The notes beneath the pieces are model-generated. The model was not told the DNA's origin, did no database searches, and was given only the letters and a program-made list of their open reading frames with translations. The translations under genes were made by a program, and so were the position numbers. 64,000 nucleotides of DNA from Entrophospora sp. SA101 (Eukaryota > Glomeromycota > Glomeromycetes > Entrophosporales > Entrophosporaceae), in NCBI GenBank assembly GCA_958430865.1, contig CAUDNR010004223.1, positions 1 to 64,000 of the forward strand, written 5' to 3'. How positions within the stretch are numbered: position 1 is the first letter of the stretch; each line of letters opens with the position of its first letter. Positions 24,372-37,072 of the stretch are shown here, piece by piece.

Positions 24372-25331
24372 TTTTTATTAATTAGCATTAATTTATTATT
24401 TATATATTTATATTCATTTATGTAAATTTTCAATTTATTAATATTGTTTGTAATCGCTTTTATTTTTTTCTTTCACACCTCTCTTCTATTATATATATAG
24501 ATTGTACAAAAAATCCGCATTCCATCAATACAATAATACATTAATATATGATATGCTATTTATAATTCTCCTTTTTGATTTTTTTTTTCTTTTTTTTTTA
24601 AAAAAAAATTTTTATTAAGTTTAATTTATAAAAAAAAAAAATATATATTTATAATATATATACACATCACAGTTTAAAAAAAATATATATAAAATAAAAA
24701 ATAAATCTAGATTTAGACGACAAAAATTGAAATTATTTTTGGGAAAAAAGTAATTGCGGTAATAATTAATATAAAATAATATCAATGGAATTTTTAAACA
24801 GTTCAAACATAATCATTTTCGGCGTTTCAGAAAGATGGAAAACACCTATGATCACCACTATGCTTTATTATTATTATGTACGTCATGTAAATAAACTTTG
24901 CCATTTGATTACGTGGACATAAAGGAATTAGTAATTCATTTACTATTTGTTAACAAATAAAAAAAAAATAATTCCAAACTCCAAAGGTTGTGCAAACTGC
25001 ATAAATTTTTAAATAGTAACCCTGCAGGGCTGTCACATTATTATATAATACAAAACTGTTTTCTCCCATTTGTAATCAATCCTTTCACAAATCACCATCC
25101 CACAAAAAAAAAAGGATTAAGCCGTGGATTAATTTGAATAAGTTTTTTGATTATTATAAAATTTTCAAATATTAGTGAATTTTCTTATTTTGAAAAAAAT
25201 TAGTAATTATTATTATTATATATTATTATTGTTATTATTATACATTGAATACAGTTGGTTATCTGCTATATTAATTTAATAAACATAATAAATAATTATT
25301 TAATGATAATATACTAATTAGAAAATTAAAA
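24372..25331. other. Convergent intergenic region
   Basis: Spacer between the 3' ends of two converging genes. It holds long T/A homopolymer runs at 24570-24660 and no supported gene. Confidence 0.45.
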
Positions 25332-26025
25332 TTAAGAGGACACTTCATTAACTGCATATTGTTGACCAAGCGATTTAACTTTTTCAATTAATGCTTTGAA
25401 CGCGGCCTTTTGTTCTGCAGTTGGTTTAACTTCTGATATTGATTGTATACATCCTTCTGCACATCCTATTTATCAAAAAGGAATTTTTGTTATTATATAT
25501 AAATAGTTATAATAGCAGTTGTAGTAATTTAATTAATTAATAAATACCATTACGCCATTCAAAATCTTCGGATTGAAAAGTAATAGATGTATCAAATCCA
25601 TAAATATCTTCGCTAGCCTGATCACTCTCAGTAGGTAACTTTGAAAGATTTTCACGAACATCATTGGAAAATTCTTTAACTTGATTACTAAAAAAAAATA
25701 TATCAACCAATTTAATTGTTTGTAATTATAATAAATAATTGAAAAATATTATTATTATTACCTGGTGACTACACCTTGTTTAGATTTAAGTTCTCTATTC
25801 ACAAGAGCTGAATCGTTAACTACGCCACCATTTTCATCACCATTTATTTCTATACGTCGTCTTATCAAAAAATTATCATCACCATTATTAATGGATTCCT
25901 TATTATTTAATATATATATATATATATATATTTACACATAAGATGGATTATTATAATCACCTGACAGTTGGTGGTTTAAAACCTCCCCTAATTCCTTCGA
26001 CCAACACTATACGAAAAGAACTCAT
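25332..26025 (-). CDS. Unidentified 145-residue protein
   Basis: Four exons on the minus strand (26025-25961, 25860-25762, 25687-25548, 25465-25332) join in frame with GT-AG introns to 145 residues. The start MSSFRIVLVEGIRGGFKPP is followed by an RRRIEINGDENGGV segment, a central VKEFSNDVRENLSKLPTESD helix, an aromatic stretch (YGFDTSITFQSEDFEWRNGC) and a C-terminal helix (KAAFKALIEKVKSLGQQYAV). Two Cys sit in CAEGC. There are no membrane segments or low-complexity runs, unlike most neighbours. Its compactness and clean splicing suggest a real conserved gene. I do not recognise the family and assign no function. The acceptor for exon 2 was chosen at GATAAG because the nearer AG at AATAAG shifts the frame. 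Confidence 0.7.
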
Positions 26026-27384
26026 TATACAGAAAGAAGAAAACTTTTTTAAATAAAAATATAAATTATAGAAAATTTAAATTCAAGCCGAGAGAATATT
26101 TTTCAACTTGCGCATCAAAAAAGTTTAAAATGCTCAATTTTAACCTTATTCGTACAAGTTCATTGATCATACGGAAATCTGTGTATGAAATCATGCATAT
26201 CCTTGATGTCATGAATTTGCTTTTTAAGTTAAATTGATTAAATCTAGAACAAAATTTAATTAAATTTTTCAACTTCTTTTTTTTATGATCATTTCTTTTT
26301 CTAATCAATTTGATTGTTCGTTGATTGGCTGATTGTTTGGCGAGTGCATTTAATGATATATATATATCTAGTAAGTATAATTTTTTGAACCGAAATAGAT
26401 CCAAAATTGGTTAAAAGGACTAGGATTGTCTAAATTAGGAATTTGGATGTTTTACAAAAACAAATTGCCGGCATTATAACAATAATAATTTATTGTTTTG
26501 GCCAAAAAATAACACTAACTGCTTTCTATTATATAAATTTTTGAAACAGGTGATTTCAAAAATGACATTACTAATCACCTGATTTTTAAAAATATGTTCT
26601 TTAAAAAATTGTTCGTTGTTAGTTATTATCAGTTGGGAATTTTAATTAATAAACAATAATAACCAAGACAACAATTTCCTCTCCAGAATGCATTCATTTG
26701 CTCCAACTGTTCATATGACCCAGGGCCCAGGGTTATGTTGATGAGTATATATGCGCGCGATCGGACGAATTGCTTTGCTGGATAAATTACGCATTCTAAA
26801 TTCCGACTATTCCCAATTGAGTATCTCCAAAGCAAGCTTTATAAGAAGATAAAAGATTAGAAGTTATAAATTGTAATGTACTGCAGAGCTTGAGACAACC
26901 ATTATAAAACTATATAAACCGATCACTTGTTCCATGATACTCGGGAATATGTATACTAAATATCTATTAAATTTTGTGTAACAAGTAATATAAAAACAAT
27001 GGTGAATTAAATTTTTTTTGTATACCTAATTTGGTAACTCACGACTCGCATCAAACTGTTCCTCCTTTAAACTTTGTCGTCTTATCCAATATTATCAAGG
27101 CTTTTTACACTATTTATCAAGTGACGTTATAACCTTTATATATATATATCCATTCATTCCAGCCATAAAAAACCTGGTTTTTTTTTTTTTAATAATTATT
27201 GATTTACACGTGAATGAATGTTAATAAATTGATTAATATATTTGTCACACGAATTAATTTCACAAAATGTTCTATATATATTAATTTATTTTTTTTCAAG
27301 TGAGAAAATATTTATTGCAACGTAAAAAACAAAATCGCTTTTTAATTAAAGAGGTGAAAATAAAAGAGAAAAGAGAAAGAGAAA
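26026..27384. other. Intergenic region, no gene supported
   Basis: Spacer between divergent genes. A minus-strand frame at 26066-26404 and a GC-richer patch at 26690-26830 (with CCCAGGGCCCAGGG) were examined but not supported as genes. TTGGGAAT occurs inverted at 26633-26640 and 26811-26818 around that patch, a weak hint of a small element. Confidence 0.4.
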
Positions 27385-28942
27385 ATGATAAAAAAAAGTC
27401 ACAAAGTTAGTTCGTCTGATTCAAAATTAATCACATTAAAACTTGAAGAGAAATGTAGACTTGAAAACCAAAATAATAATAATAATATTAACAAACATGA
27501 AGGTGTGGAGGGAACAAAGGTTTGTTGTACTGGTGGTAGTTGTAGTAGTAGTAGTAGTGAAAAATTTAAAGGCAATGAGAAAGTGATTGAGAAGAGATAA
27601 TAACAGAGATAATTCTATTTTTTTTTTTCGAAAATTAGGTTCGTAAAGAAGGATCAATAAAACATTTAGGAATAACATTGACAGCGTCACCTACTATACA
27701 ACATACAGATTTATTGCATTACATAGCGAAAAAAGAACGCAAAGTGCTTGAATTAAGAGAAGAGTTAAAGAGAAACGAAGAGGAATTGAGTTTATTGAAG
27801 AAAAAATGGGAAACCATTTTCACAAATCAAATCATTAATAGCCCAGAGAGTCCAATAAATAACAATAAGGATAATGAAAATAATAATAATAATAACAACA
27901 ATAATAATAATGCTATCACTGCTACTAATGGTGATCGTAATAAACAAGATGGAAACGGAAAAGAAAAGGAGAATGTGAATGGTGTTGGAATTGGAGAAAA
28001 TGATGATGATGATCAATCAGATGACGTTGAAGTTATAAAGTTAATGAATGGATTAAGTAAGGGAATAGTGGGAGTAGTTAATGGCATAAAGAATGTAGCA
28101 GAAAGTGAAGTGTAAGTGATTAAATTAAAAAAAAAAAATGACGACGATGATTATTATTTCTTACAAGTTGTTTCTAATCTAATTTACCCACTCGTACTTT
28201 TTTTTTTTAGAACTCATGAAAAATTATTAAAGATTAGAACAGTGGTTGCAGATGTTGCAAATTATGAGCCGTAAGTTATAATATTATTATCAATTATATA
28301 TAATCAATCATAATCAATCATTCAATTAATATAAATTATATATGTATAGTGTTAAACAAACAAAAAAAATGACTTTTGATTTTACATCACAAGCTTTTGA
28401 CAATATCACTAAAGGATTTTCTTCAATAGCACAATCTGAAACGTAATTACTTTTATTGTTTATTTTTTTGATGGGTAAATTTGTATTGTCATCTTCCAAA
28501 TAAATAACAAATTATCATTATTAGAATTAGGAATGCAAGAAGAAAGACATTGGAAACTGTTTATCAATTGAATGAAGTATTGGCTCCAACTTCTCCTCCT
28601 CCTCCTCCTATCACATCCAACAATTCCATCTATGCATCCTCGCCCATTTCTACATCACCACCACCACTACCATCTACATCCACATTTTCATCATCATCAT
28701 CATCGTCATCAACATTTTCTTCTTCCTCTTCACCTTCATCTACCACTTCAACAAATCCTAATTCTCCAAAAACTCCAATACAACAAACTTGGTCACCAAC
28801 AAGCCAAACTTTCGGTGTTTTCACTATACAGAATTCAAAACAATCAGATGAAATAATATCAACAACAACAACAACAAAAAGTGAAGAAAATAATGATGGT
28901 TATAATGAAGAATCATTATACATATTTAATGAATTATTTTGA
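27385..28942 (+). CDS. DUF4048-type fungal protein
   Basis: Five exons (27385-27519, 27639-28111, 28211-28270, 28350-28442, 28525-28942) encode 392 residues. The recognisable core follows GSIKHLGITLTASP: a coiled coil LHYIAKKERKVLELREELKR continuing into NEEELSLLKKKWETIF. This is the signature I associate with the fungal DUF4048 family. An Asn-rich run (about residues 108-128) and an acidic segment follow, then two short segments with amphipathic character (KLLKIRTVVADVANYEP and FDFTSQAFDNITKGFSSIAQ). The C-terminus is Pro/Ser/Thr-rich. The cellular role of this family is unknown to me. Exon 1 is extended in the genome by a shadow frame to 27600, but splicing at 27519 restores the conserved core. 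Confidence 0.72.
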
Positions 28943-29365
28943 TTATAAATACAATTACTATAAATATTAATTTAATTTATCATTTTTTATTATTATTTAT
29001 CATCCTTGATTTATTTACAATGAACAATTTAAAGAAATTTTTACTATTAGTATTCTCTAATTCAAATTTCTCTTACTGCATTTTAAGTTTTCCTTTTACA
29101 TATATAAAAATATAATATTTCACGAGAAAGCGATTTTCATATCGTGTAACAAAAACCAACCACCAATCAAAATTCGAAAACTTAGTCGTGTGAGAGTAAT
29201 TTATCACGCGAACTTAGGAGGCGCAGTAGCAATTCATGTGTATATAAATAAATGTTTTCCCCCCAAAAAAAAAAAGTACACGTTAATAAAATAGTGTTAA
29301 TAATAAATATTTAAGGAAAATAATAATAATTATCTTTGTTATTTATATTCTCTTTTCAAATCAAA
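28943..29365. promoter_or_regulatory. RPA1 upstream region
   Basis: A 423-bp spacer after the DUF4048 gene. It holds CACGAGAAAG near 29121 and CACGCGAA near 29206, resembling SCB/MCB-type cell-cycle boxes that control RPA genes in yeasts. The match is short and could be chance. Confidence 0.35.
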
Positions 29366-32300
29366 ATGACTTCTGACGATAAACCAAGTTTGCCAAATCT
29401 CCGGTTACAGATCACAAAAGTAAGCCCAGAAATAAAATCAAACAAATATATTAAGCAAGTATTTTTATATGTTTTTACATTTTTTATATTTTTACCGCGT
29501 GTTTTCCTTTGACTTCATGGTTTTTATGCTCCATACATAGTCTATGCAACGATACATACATAGAATATTTTACTTTGACTAATAAATATTATACATATTT
29601 CATATAACTATTAGACATTTATCTACAGATGGCGTCTCCATATTCATATGTAATTATTTATTATTTTCTTGAATGTTGAAATTCAGATTATCATGTTTAC
29701 ATGACGAAATGAATATATCTGTTTTTTATTTAGGCTATATTTTAGCAGATATGATAAAATCACGAAAGAAAAAAATGTATCTTGAAACAGGAGACATCAT
29801 CCTTGTGATCAACTATACATATCGTCAAGATGATTCAAAAAAGTAAAAGTTTAATATTCATTACTAGGTTTACTGGCAAATACATTATTAATTAACTAAC
29901 TAATTATTCATTATAATTATAATTTACAATGGTAACGATATTATCAAATATTAGTACTATTATAGTTAATGAGTTCAATTTGATAAGTCACACAAATTCA
30001 CCTTTTTCTGACGAACAAAACTTACCATTAACAGTAACAGAAGAAACCGATAATAATAATAATGGCAACAACAATGACGATAATGGCAATAATGACAACA
30101 ATAACAATGTAAATGATAACAACAATTGCAGCACCAATAATACAATATATCAAAGATCAAACCAGCAACAACCAAGACCACCTCAACCATCTCAACAACA
30201 ATCCAGAATCTTTAATCAGCCTCTTCCTCAAATGTCTCAATCATCACAAATGATGCAACAACCACCAATAAATCAACAGTCCAGGATTTTTAATCAACCT
30301 CCTCAATCATCTTTGCCTCCACAATTGATCCAACAACAACAACAACAACAGTCCAGGATTTTTAATCAATCTACTCCTTATCCTCAAGCATCACAAAAAC
30401 AGCAATATCACCAACAACAACCTCAAAATTTGCCTCCAAGAAATCAACAATCTCAAAATTTCCCACAACAACAGCAGCAGCGACCACAACAACAGCATCA
30501 ACCACAACAGCAACAGCGACAGTATAATCAACAAGCACAAGGTTTACCTCACCAACTATACTCTCAAATGTTGCCTCCTCAACAATACTCACAAGCTTTA
30601 CCTCCCCAGCAACTACAACAAAACTATGCACCACAAACATCCCAATTCTCTCAAAACATGGCACCACGACCATTTCAATCACAGATACCACAACAGAACC
30701 CACCACATCCTTATAACTTTCCTGCCAACCCTTCCTTCCAAGGCCAATCTAATAATAATAATAATAATAATAATAACAATAATAATAATAATAATAATAA
30801 TAATAGGTATTGATCAATAAATTTTGGTATAATAATTTTTTTTTTGCTTAAAATTTTTTTAAAATTAAAAGTGATTTTAGTAGACCAGTGCCTTCTTCAG
30901 CTATATTAGAAATCAAACAAATTAATCCCTTTAATACTCAGTATGTATATTAAATTATTTTTTTGAAAACATTAATTTTATGGCTTCATTAAAATTATAT
31001 ATTTTTATTATTTATTATTTGTTCAGTTTCACTATTAAAGCATTCGTAGTATATAAATCAGAGATTAAACAGTGGTCTAACAATCGTGGACAAGGAAGAC
31101 TTTTCAACGTTACTTTAATGGATAAATCAGTATGAGCTATAATTTTAATTCAATTATTCATCAGGATATTAGAAACTCATTTATTATTACCATCGTTTCT
31201 TTCCAAATATATTGTAATTACTAACAATTAATCTAATTAGGGAGAGATCAGAGCCACAGCATTTACATTTTGTGTGGATAAATTTTATGAACTACTCAAG
31301 GAGAATAAAGTATAAATTTTCATTCAATCACCCCTTTTTATTAATAATACATATCAATTATTAATTATTTAATTTCAAATAGGCGTATTATATGACCAAG
31401 TTGAAAGTAGTTCTAAACAAAAATCCAATTTATCAAGGTCATAAATATGAATTACATTTTGAAAATAGCAGTGAAGTTAGACTGGTATGTAAACATAGGT
31501 TTTACACCCCATAACATTAATTTTTTAAAAAAATCTTTTTTCCTTTTTCTTTTATAGTGCACTGATAATGATTCCTTGGCTAGTGAATTGAGCTTCGAAT
31601 TTGTGACATTTGAAAAACTACTTAACATTGATAAAGACACTCATATTGGTAATTGTGATTTCTAATAATGTATTTTTAATTTTTAATTTTATTATTATTA
31701 ATATTATGCATATTATTTTAATAGATGTTATTGGTGTTGTTAAATATATTCATGAAATCCTTGATATTTTGACAAAAAATGGTCAAAAAACAGTATTTAT
31801 CTTTTAATATATATATATATATATATTTCGTTAAAAAGTTTCTTTTGTTAATCTTTGAAAGTTCATCAATTGATTTATTTTCTTTTATTTTGATGTTAAA
31901 TTATTTGTAGCTTCGAAAACGAGAAATCGATATAGTTGATAAAAGTGGTTACGAGGTTACGGCGACAATATGGGGAAATCTCATTGATAGTTTGGAATGC
32001 ACTATTGGTTCAGTAATTATTATTAAATCTGCTCGTGTTAGTGATTTTAGAGGTTCAAAAACTTTAATAATATTTTATGCATGTACCATATGTTTATTTA
32101 TTTGCAAGTGATTAATTATTTTTATCTCCTCAGGTAAAAGTTTATCAACAACAAACAGCACTGTTCTGATTACAGATCCTTCATTACCAGAAGCAACTGA
32201 GTTATCAGAATGGTATTACTGATTATTAATTTATTGATTGGCTAATGAATTGATTGATTATATATAATAATTTTTAAATTAATTAAAAATGTGTTCATAT

Positions 32301-33268
32301 TATTGTTTTTTAGGTATAGTACAGGCGGATCTCAGTTAGAATTCAATTCATTAGCAGGTCAAACAGGTGGATCGATCAACATAAAAGAGGCTCAAAAGTC
32401 ATTAGAAGAAATTAAATCCGATAAAACTTTAGGATATAAAGAGAAAGTAATAATTTTTACATGAATTTATATATGTGTTTGTGTGTTTTTATGCATCTAG
32501 CTTTAACTTCATCTATATATTTATTTCCCAGCCTGACTATTTCACTGTCAGGGCTACTGTTGCTTACATACATAATAAAGGCAAAGAACTTATTTATCCT
32601 TCGTGCAGTACTTGCAAAAAGAAAGTATTTGGAAGTGACAATAATTGGAGTTGTGATAGATGTTCGAAATCATTTGAAACTCCAACCTACAGGTATAATG
32701 TTACTTGCTAATTTAAAATTTTTTTTAAATATTAATATTTATTGATGTTGTTTGTTTCGTTTGTTTGTTATAGATATATTTTACCAATTCGTATAACTGA
32801 TCATTCAGATAGTGCATGGATGAATTGTTTTGATGAAACAGCTGCATTAATTCTGGGCATGCCTGCTGATGATTTCCGTAAACTTAGAGTAATTGTTTAT
32901 TTATATCATATTTTTTTTCTATTAGTTAATTAATATTTTTAATTTTCTAATATATATATAATATATACGTACACATTTTTATTAGGATGTTGATCCTTAT
33001 GGTTATGAAAATCATATAAAAAATCGATTGTGGGAGTCTTACATATTTAAAGTTCGTACTCAGCTAAAAACTTTTAATGTAAGTATTAAATACTATAGCA
33101 ATTATCATAATAATTATATAAATAAATAAATATAAATATAAATGGGATCATTCTATTTTGTAGGAGAAGACTATTGTAAACAATAACTTGGTGGCTATTT
33201 CAGAAATTGATTATGTAGCTGAGACTAGCCATTTATGTGAAAAAATAAATGAATTAGAAAAATTGTAG
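29366..33268 (+). CDS. RPA1: Replication protein A large subunit (RPA70)
   Basis: Seventeen exons join to 804 residues: 29366-29454, 29615-29649, 29734-29842, 29955-30806, 30872-30940, 31027-31129, 31241-31309, 31383-31484, 31558-31648, 31725-31792, 31911-32052, 32134-32212, 32314-32446, 32532-32692, 32774-32888, 32986-33078, 33164-33268. The domain order is RPA70N (short exons 1-3), a Q/N-rich linker in exon 4, DBD-A ([38 protein letters not shown]), DBD-B ([24 protein letters not shown]) and DBD-C with a zinc ribbon ([10 protein letters not shown]...CDRC). It binds single-stranded DNA in replication and repair as the RPA trimer. The linker is about 280 residues, far longer than the ~70 in animals, and repeats SRIFNQ three times. 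Intron 1 appears to be GC-AG. The exon 3/4 acceptor at 29954 was chosen because it restores RPA70N homology. Confidence 0.93.
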
Positions 33269-33762
33269 TTTTCTTTTTATATGTTGTTGATGGGTGTTTT
33301 TTACTTTATGGATTTAATTTTTTAATTCGAAATAAAATTTATTATTGCTAATTTTAATACGTATAATCATTTAAGTGATTAATGTACGTGAGTGATTAAC
33401 AACGTTTTTCAATTAAATATTATACGCAATCGAAAGTATTACCTCTTTTCCCCCTCTTGTGAGATTTAATCTAAATAAATCATAAATAATAAATCATTTT
33501 TAATTATAAATTCATTATAGTCTTCATATCCAATGTTAATTATTATTCTATATTATTCTAACAAAGCAGTAAATTCCATTTCATAAGGTTCAATATCACC
33601 GAAATCTACTTGCTCTATTTATAATATTTTCAGTGACAATCAATGATTAAATTTCTCTAATGCATTATTATTAGGATCTTGTGAATCCTAATACTTTAAA
33701 TGAAGATTGCAAATCATTAACAAAAGATAATAACAAAGTTTTTTTTTGTCAATTTATGAAAC
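33269..33762. other. Intergenic, nothing supported
   Basis: The 3' region of RPA1 followed by AT-rich sequence without a supported gene. Confidence 0.4.
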
Positions 33763-34031
33763 TTTAAATTCCCCAAAATCCAAATGAAACTCTTCGAAAT
33801 CACCACCTTCTATACAGATACGCCCCAAAATTTGATATTTCTCTAGCAACAGTGATAGGAATTTTCAAAGAATGTAAATGTCTTAAAAGATTAGTAGGTT
33901 TCTTCAATTGCGAGGAAAGACATTCCAAAATATTTCATTTGGCAGCAAAAGGAAACTTGCCAAAATTGGAGGTGTTGGCGATTGCTTTTTATGATAAGTT
34001 TTCATCTGACGTTATAAATAGGAATGATTAA
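33763..34031 (+). pseudogene. Fragment of a Leu-rich (F-box/LRR-like) protein
   Basis: An open frame of about 85 codons without a start codon reads NPNETLRNHHLLYRYAPKF, ISLATVIGIFKECKCLKRLV and LAAKGNLPKLEVLAIAFYDK before a stop. The Leu/Ile spacing with Cys resembles the C-terminal repeats of the many F-box/LRR-like proteins of AM fungi. No 5' part or splice-consistent extension was found, so it is taken as a gene relic. Confidence 0.35.
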
Positions 34032-34365
34032 AACTCGCACACACAACACTTTGAAAAGGGTTTCTTTGCATATGACAACTCCAGATAATGGCATTATTCA
34101 TGTTAAATCCATCCATTTTTACTTCTGTGTAAACAAACAACTTTATAATTTTCCAGCAATATTATAATTAGTATTAGGAAAATATTAATATTAAGCAAAA
34201 TTGAAATCTTATTATTATTATTATTATTATCATCATCATCAGTTATTTTTTTACCTAATCTGGAGTCTTCTGGGAACGTACACTTAATTTTAAATTAATG
34301 CACGAATTTATTTTTTTACCCTTACATTTTTCATTAAAAAACTTTCAATCAATTCTTTTATAAAA
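34032..34365. other. Intergenic spacer
   Basis: Contains a TTA/TCA trinucleotide run at 34210-34241 and the leader of the following pseudogene. No gene. Confidence 0.4.
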
Positions 34366-37072
34366 ATGGAAGAAGAAAACGATAACGATGATTGTATAAA
34401 AGTAGTGACAGTTAAAGATGAAATATCAGAAAATAATATTAAAAACCAACTACAAATTATATGGATGTTGTTGATGCTATCGGACAACAAATTATAGTTA
34501 ATGCACATAATAGATGTCCCATCGATGAAATAAAGTATAGTCCTAATCATAAATTTTTAGTAAACCATAGTAAAAAAGATGAATCTATTACTGGATGGAC
34601 AGTTAACCTTGACCAAGGAACAATTCAACGAGATAGCCAAGATAACTATTTTAAAACTAGGTCATGTATAATAGATGTTTCAGATGATAAATATATGCTT
34701 CTTCTTGTATGAAGTAGTTATTATAGTAAGTAAATATGATTATTTATTATGAATATCATATTTATAAGCAATAATAATAATATAATTTGTATCATTTAAA
34801 ACTAATTTTATAGAATTACAATTATTTGACTTTTCAAAAAAAAAATTTATTATTATTATCCATTTGATAGTAAATTTGGAGGTTTCATTACAAATGATGA
34901 TTTAAGAAGAGATTGTATTGTTTATACCATATTCAGATATAAGTAATGTTAATAATGAAAATGATAAGTTAAGATGGTTCATAAATCAACATATTGCATT
35001 TACAATTACAGTTATTATAATTATTATAACTCACACACAGATTATTTTGTAAATTTGATTATCTTCTATTAATTGATAAGTTTTCGTTATTATCACTATG
35101 GAATCTAACAACTATATCATATCAATATAGTTGTTATTTAATATGTAGAAAGGATCATAATGATATAGTATTTAATCAAGACAAAACAATAATGGTATTA
35201 TATAATGTAAGTATTATTTAGCCTCCTTTTTTTTTTATTATTATTTGTTTATTTATTTATATACTATGTATATTTCTTTCTTTTTTATCTTACAGTTGGA
35301 TTGGAAAAAAATACCACTGTTAAAAATTAGATTTTGTGGTTATAAAAAGTCAATTAGAATGTTTATTATATGATATAAATACAAATAATTACATTTATAA
35401 ATTAATGGATCCTTATGATTTAGGTAGAAAATACATATGAAGATAAAAATGATATCATATTTGGACCAATCATATCAGATAATGAAATAGTCATGGCTAT
35501 TAACAATCAAATTTACATTAAAGAAATTATTAACAAAGAAAAATTAGACACTGTTCAACAAATATGTATAAAAAATAGGTATCATTTATATTTACATATA
35601 GGACAAACATTATCTGAAATACATGAAATACTTGAGGATTATGAAAAAAGAGAAATTGGTTTTAAAACAGGAAAAACTATATATTAAATGGTCAGTAGAG
35701 TATGATCATGCTTTACAAAATACCAATATAAAAGCTCAAAAATTGATAATGAAATAAAAGAGGAACCTCTAATAATTGGTGAATATTGTCTCAAGACTTC
35801 AGAAAGATTTAAATATTGTAAATTACTAAATAATGATGATTTAATTTTAATAACAAGCACATATATATATATTTTGTCATTTAATAATCAACATTATAAA
35901 ATAGTTATAAAGTATATTATTAAAGAAGAATATAGTTACATAGGAGGACTTTGTATTAACATGATTTACAATGAAAAAGAAATATCAAGAAAAATTAAAG
36001 CAGCTATAGAAAATAATAATATTGAAGACTATTTATTTAATTTTAATGATGCTACTCAATATGATTATTCCAGGCAACCTTATAAAGAAATGATTTTATA
36101 TATGTTGGATGATTTATATAATTTCAAATATGGAGAAAGATTTTTAGGATTAGCATTAAATGTAAATGATAGCATTGTTTAGAAAAATTATTTGATTCCT
36201 GTTTTAAATATTTTAAAAAGGATGCTGCAACAAATATGAGCTTATTAAAAATAATTATATCAGAATCACCAAGATTATAAAAAAATTATCAAAAATTATC
36301 AAAATTATTTAATCAAACTTCAATGATTATTTTCCACTTAATGATGGCATTTATCACGAAGAAATTTTTTATAATGCAATGGTTAATGAAAATTTTATTT
36401 ATAAGATAAAAGGCTTTTGGGATTTTTTAAGTTCAAAAAATTTAGGATATTTGGAAATTTTAGGTTTTTACACAAAAATCATAATAAAGATAATACTAAA
36501 CATTGTGTAAAATTGATGATTTCATATCCTAGATTACTTACATACAAACCCAAATATTCACTATTACTATTGAAAGAATTACTATATAAGCCAGATAATA
36601 TATATTTGTTGAATTAGTTGAATTGGATACTTTAGAATTATACAAGCATTTGAATAGTGAACTAATTTTGGAATACTTTTGGATTTGGATATGATATTGG
36701 AATATTGATTTTTTACATAGTATTTTTATCAAGCTTTGTTATTGCAACTTCCACTTCACCAAATCAATTATCTTATAATAATAGGAATTTATTATTAACC
36801 ACAACAATTGTCCTTGGGGAAATTCATCTCACAATAGAAGCCAAACAATTTATCTGGAAACTATTAAAATATATCACAAATTTCTGGAATTACTTTGGTA
36901 TGATGTTACTTTATCATTATCATTTTATTATTTGTTAATTAATTAATTATTGTTTATTTAATTAATAGACCTAGGTGCCTGTTCCTTAGCAATTATTACT
37001 TCAATTCTATGGTTACATTATAATATTCCACCACCACAAAGTACTTTTATAAGATTTCTAAATTTTTTGTAA
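34366..37072 (+). pseudogene. WD40-like / ion-transport family member, decayed
   Basis: The ATG at 34366 opens an acidic N-terminus that hits a stop about 42 codons in. The frame moves and continues as IDEIKYSPNHKFLVNHSKKD, ITGWTVNLDQG and IIDVSDDKYMLLL, a beta-propeller-like segment. Further pieces in shifting frames (35493-35687, 35874-36182) lead to the hydrophobic region IGILIFYIVFLSSFVIATST, then FWNYFDLGACSLAIITSILW, which resembles the first helices of an ion-transport domain. The pore region is not found. This arrangement matches a large AM-fungal family with propeller-like N-termini and TRP-like channel domains; that comparison is from memory. Multiple stops and frameshifts make it non-functional. 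Confidence 0.65.

Noticed and set aside
26066..26404. 112-codon minus-strand ORF
   Set aside because: Long but Leu/Lys-rich, no homology, lies directly upstream of a well-supported gene where leader and promoter are expected.
26629..26835. Possible small element bounded by inverted TTGGGAAT words
   Set aside because: Inverted match too short and no clear target duplication.
29929..29954. ATG at 29929 as an RPA1 start
   Set aside because: Short upstream exons 1-3 restore the RPA70N domain when joined at the acceptor at 29954.
30371..30706. 111-codon minus-strand Val-rich ORF
   Set aside because: Shadow of the Gln/Asn-rich RPA1 linker exon.
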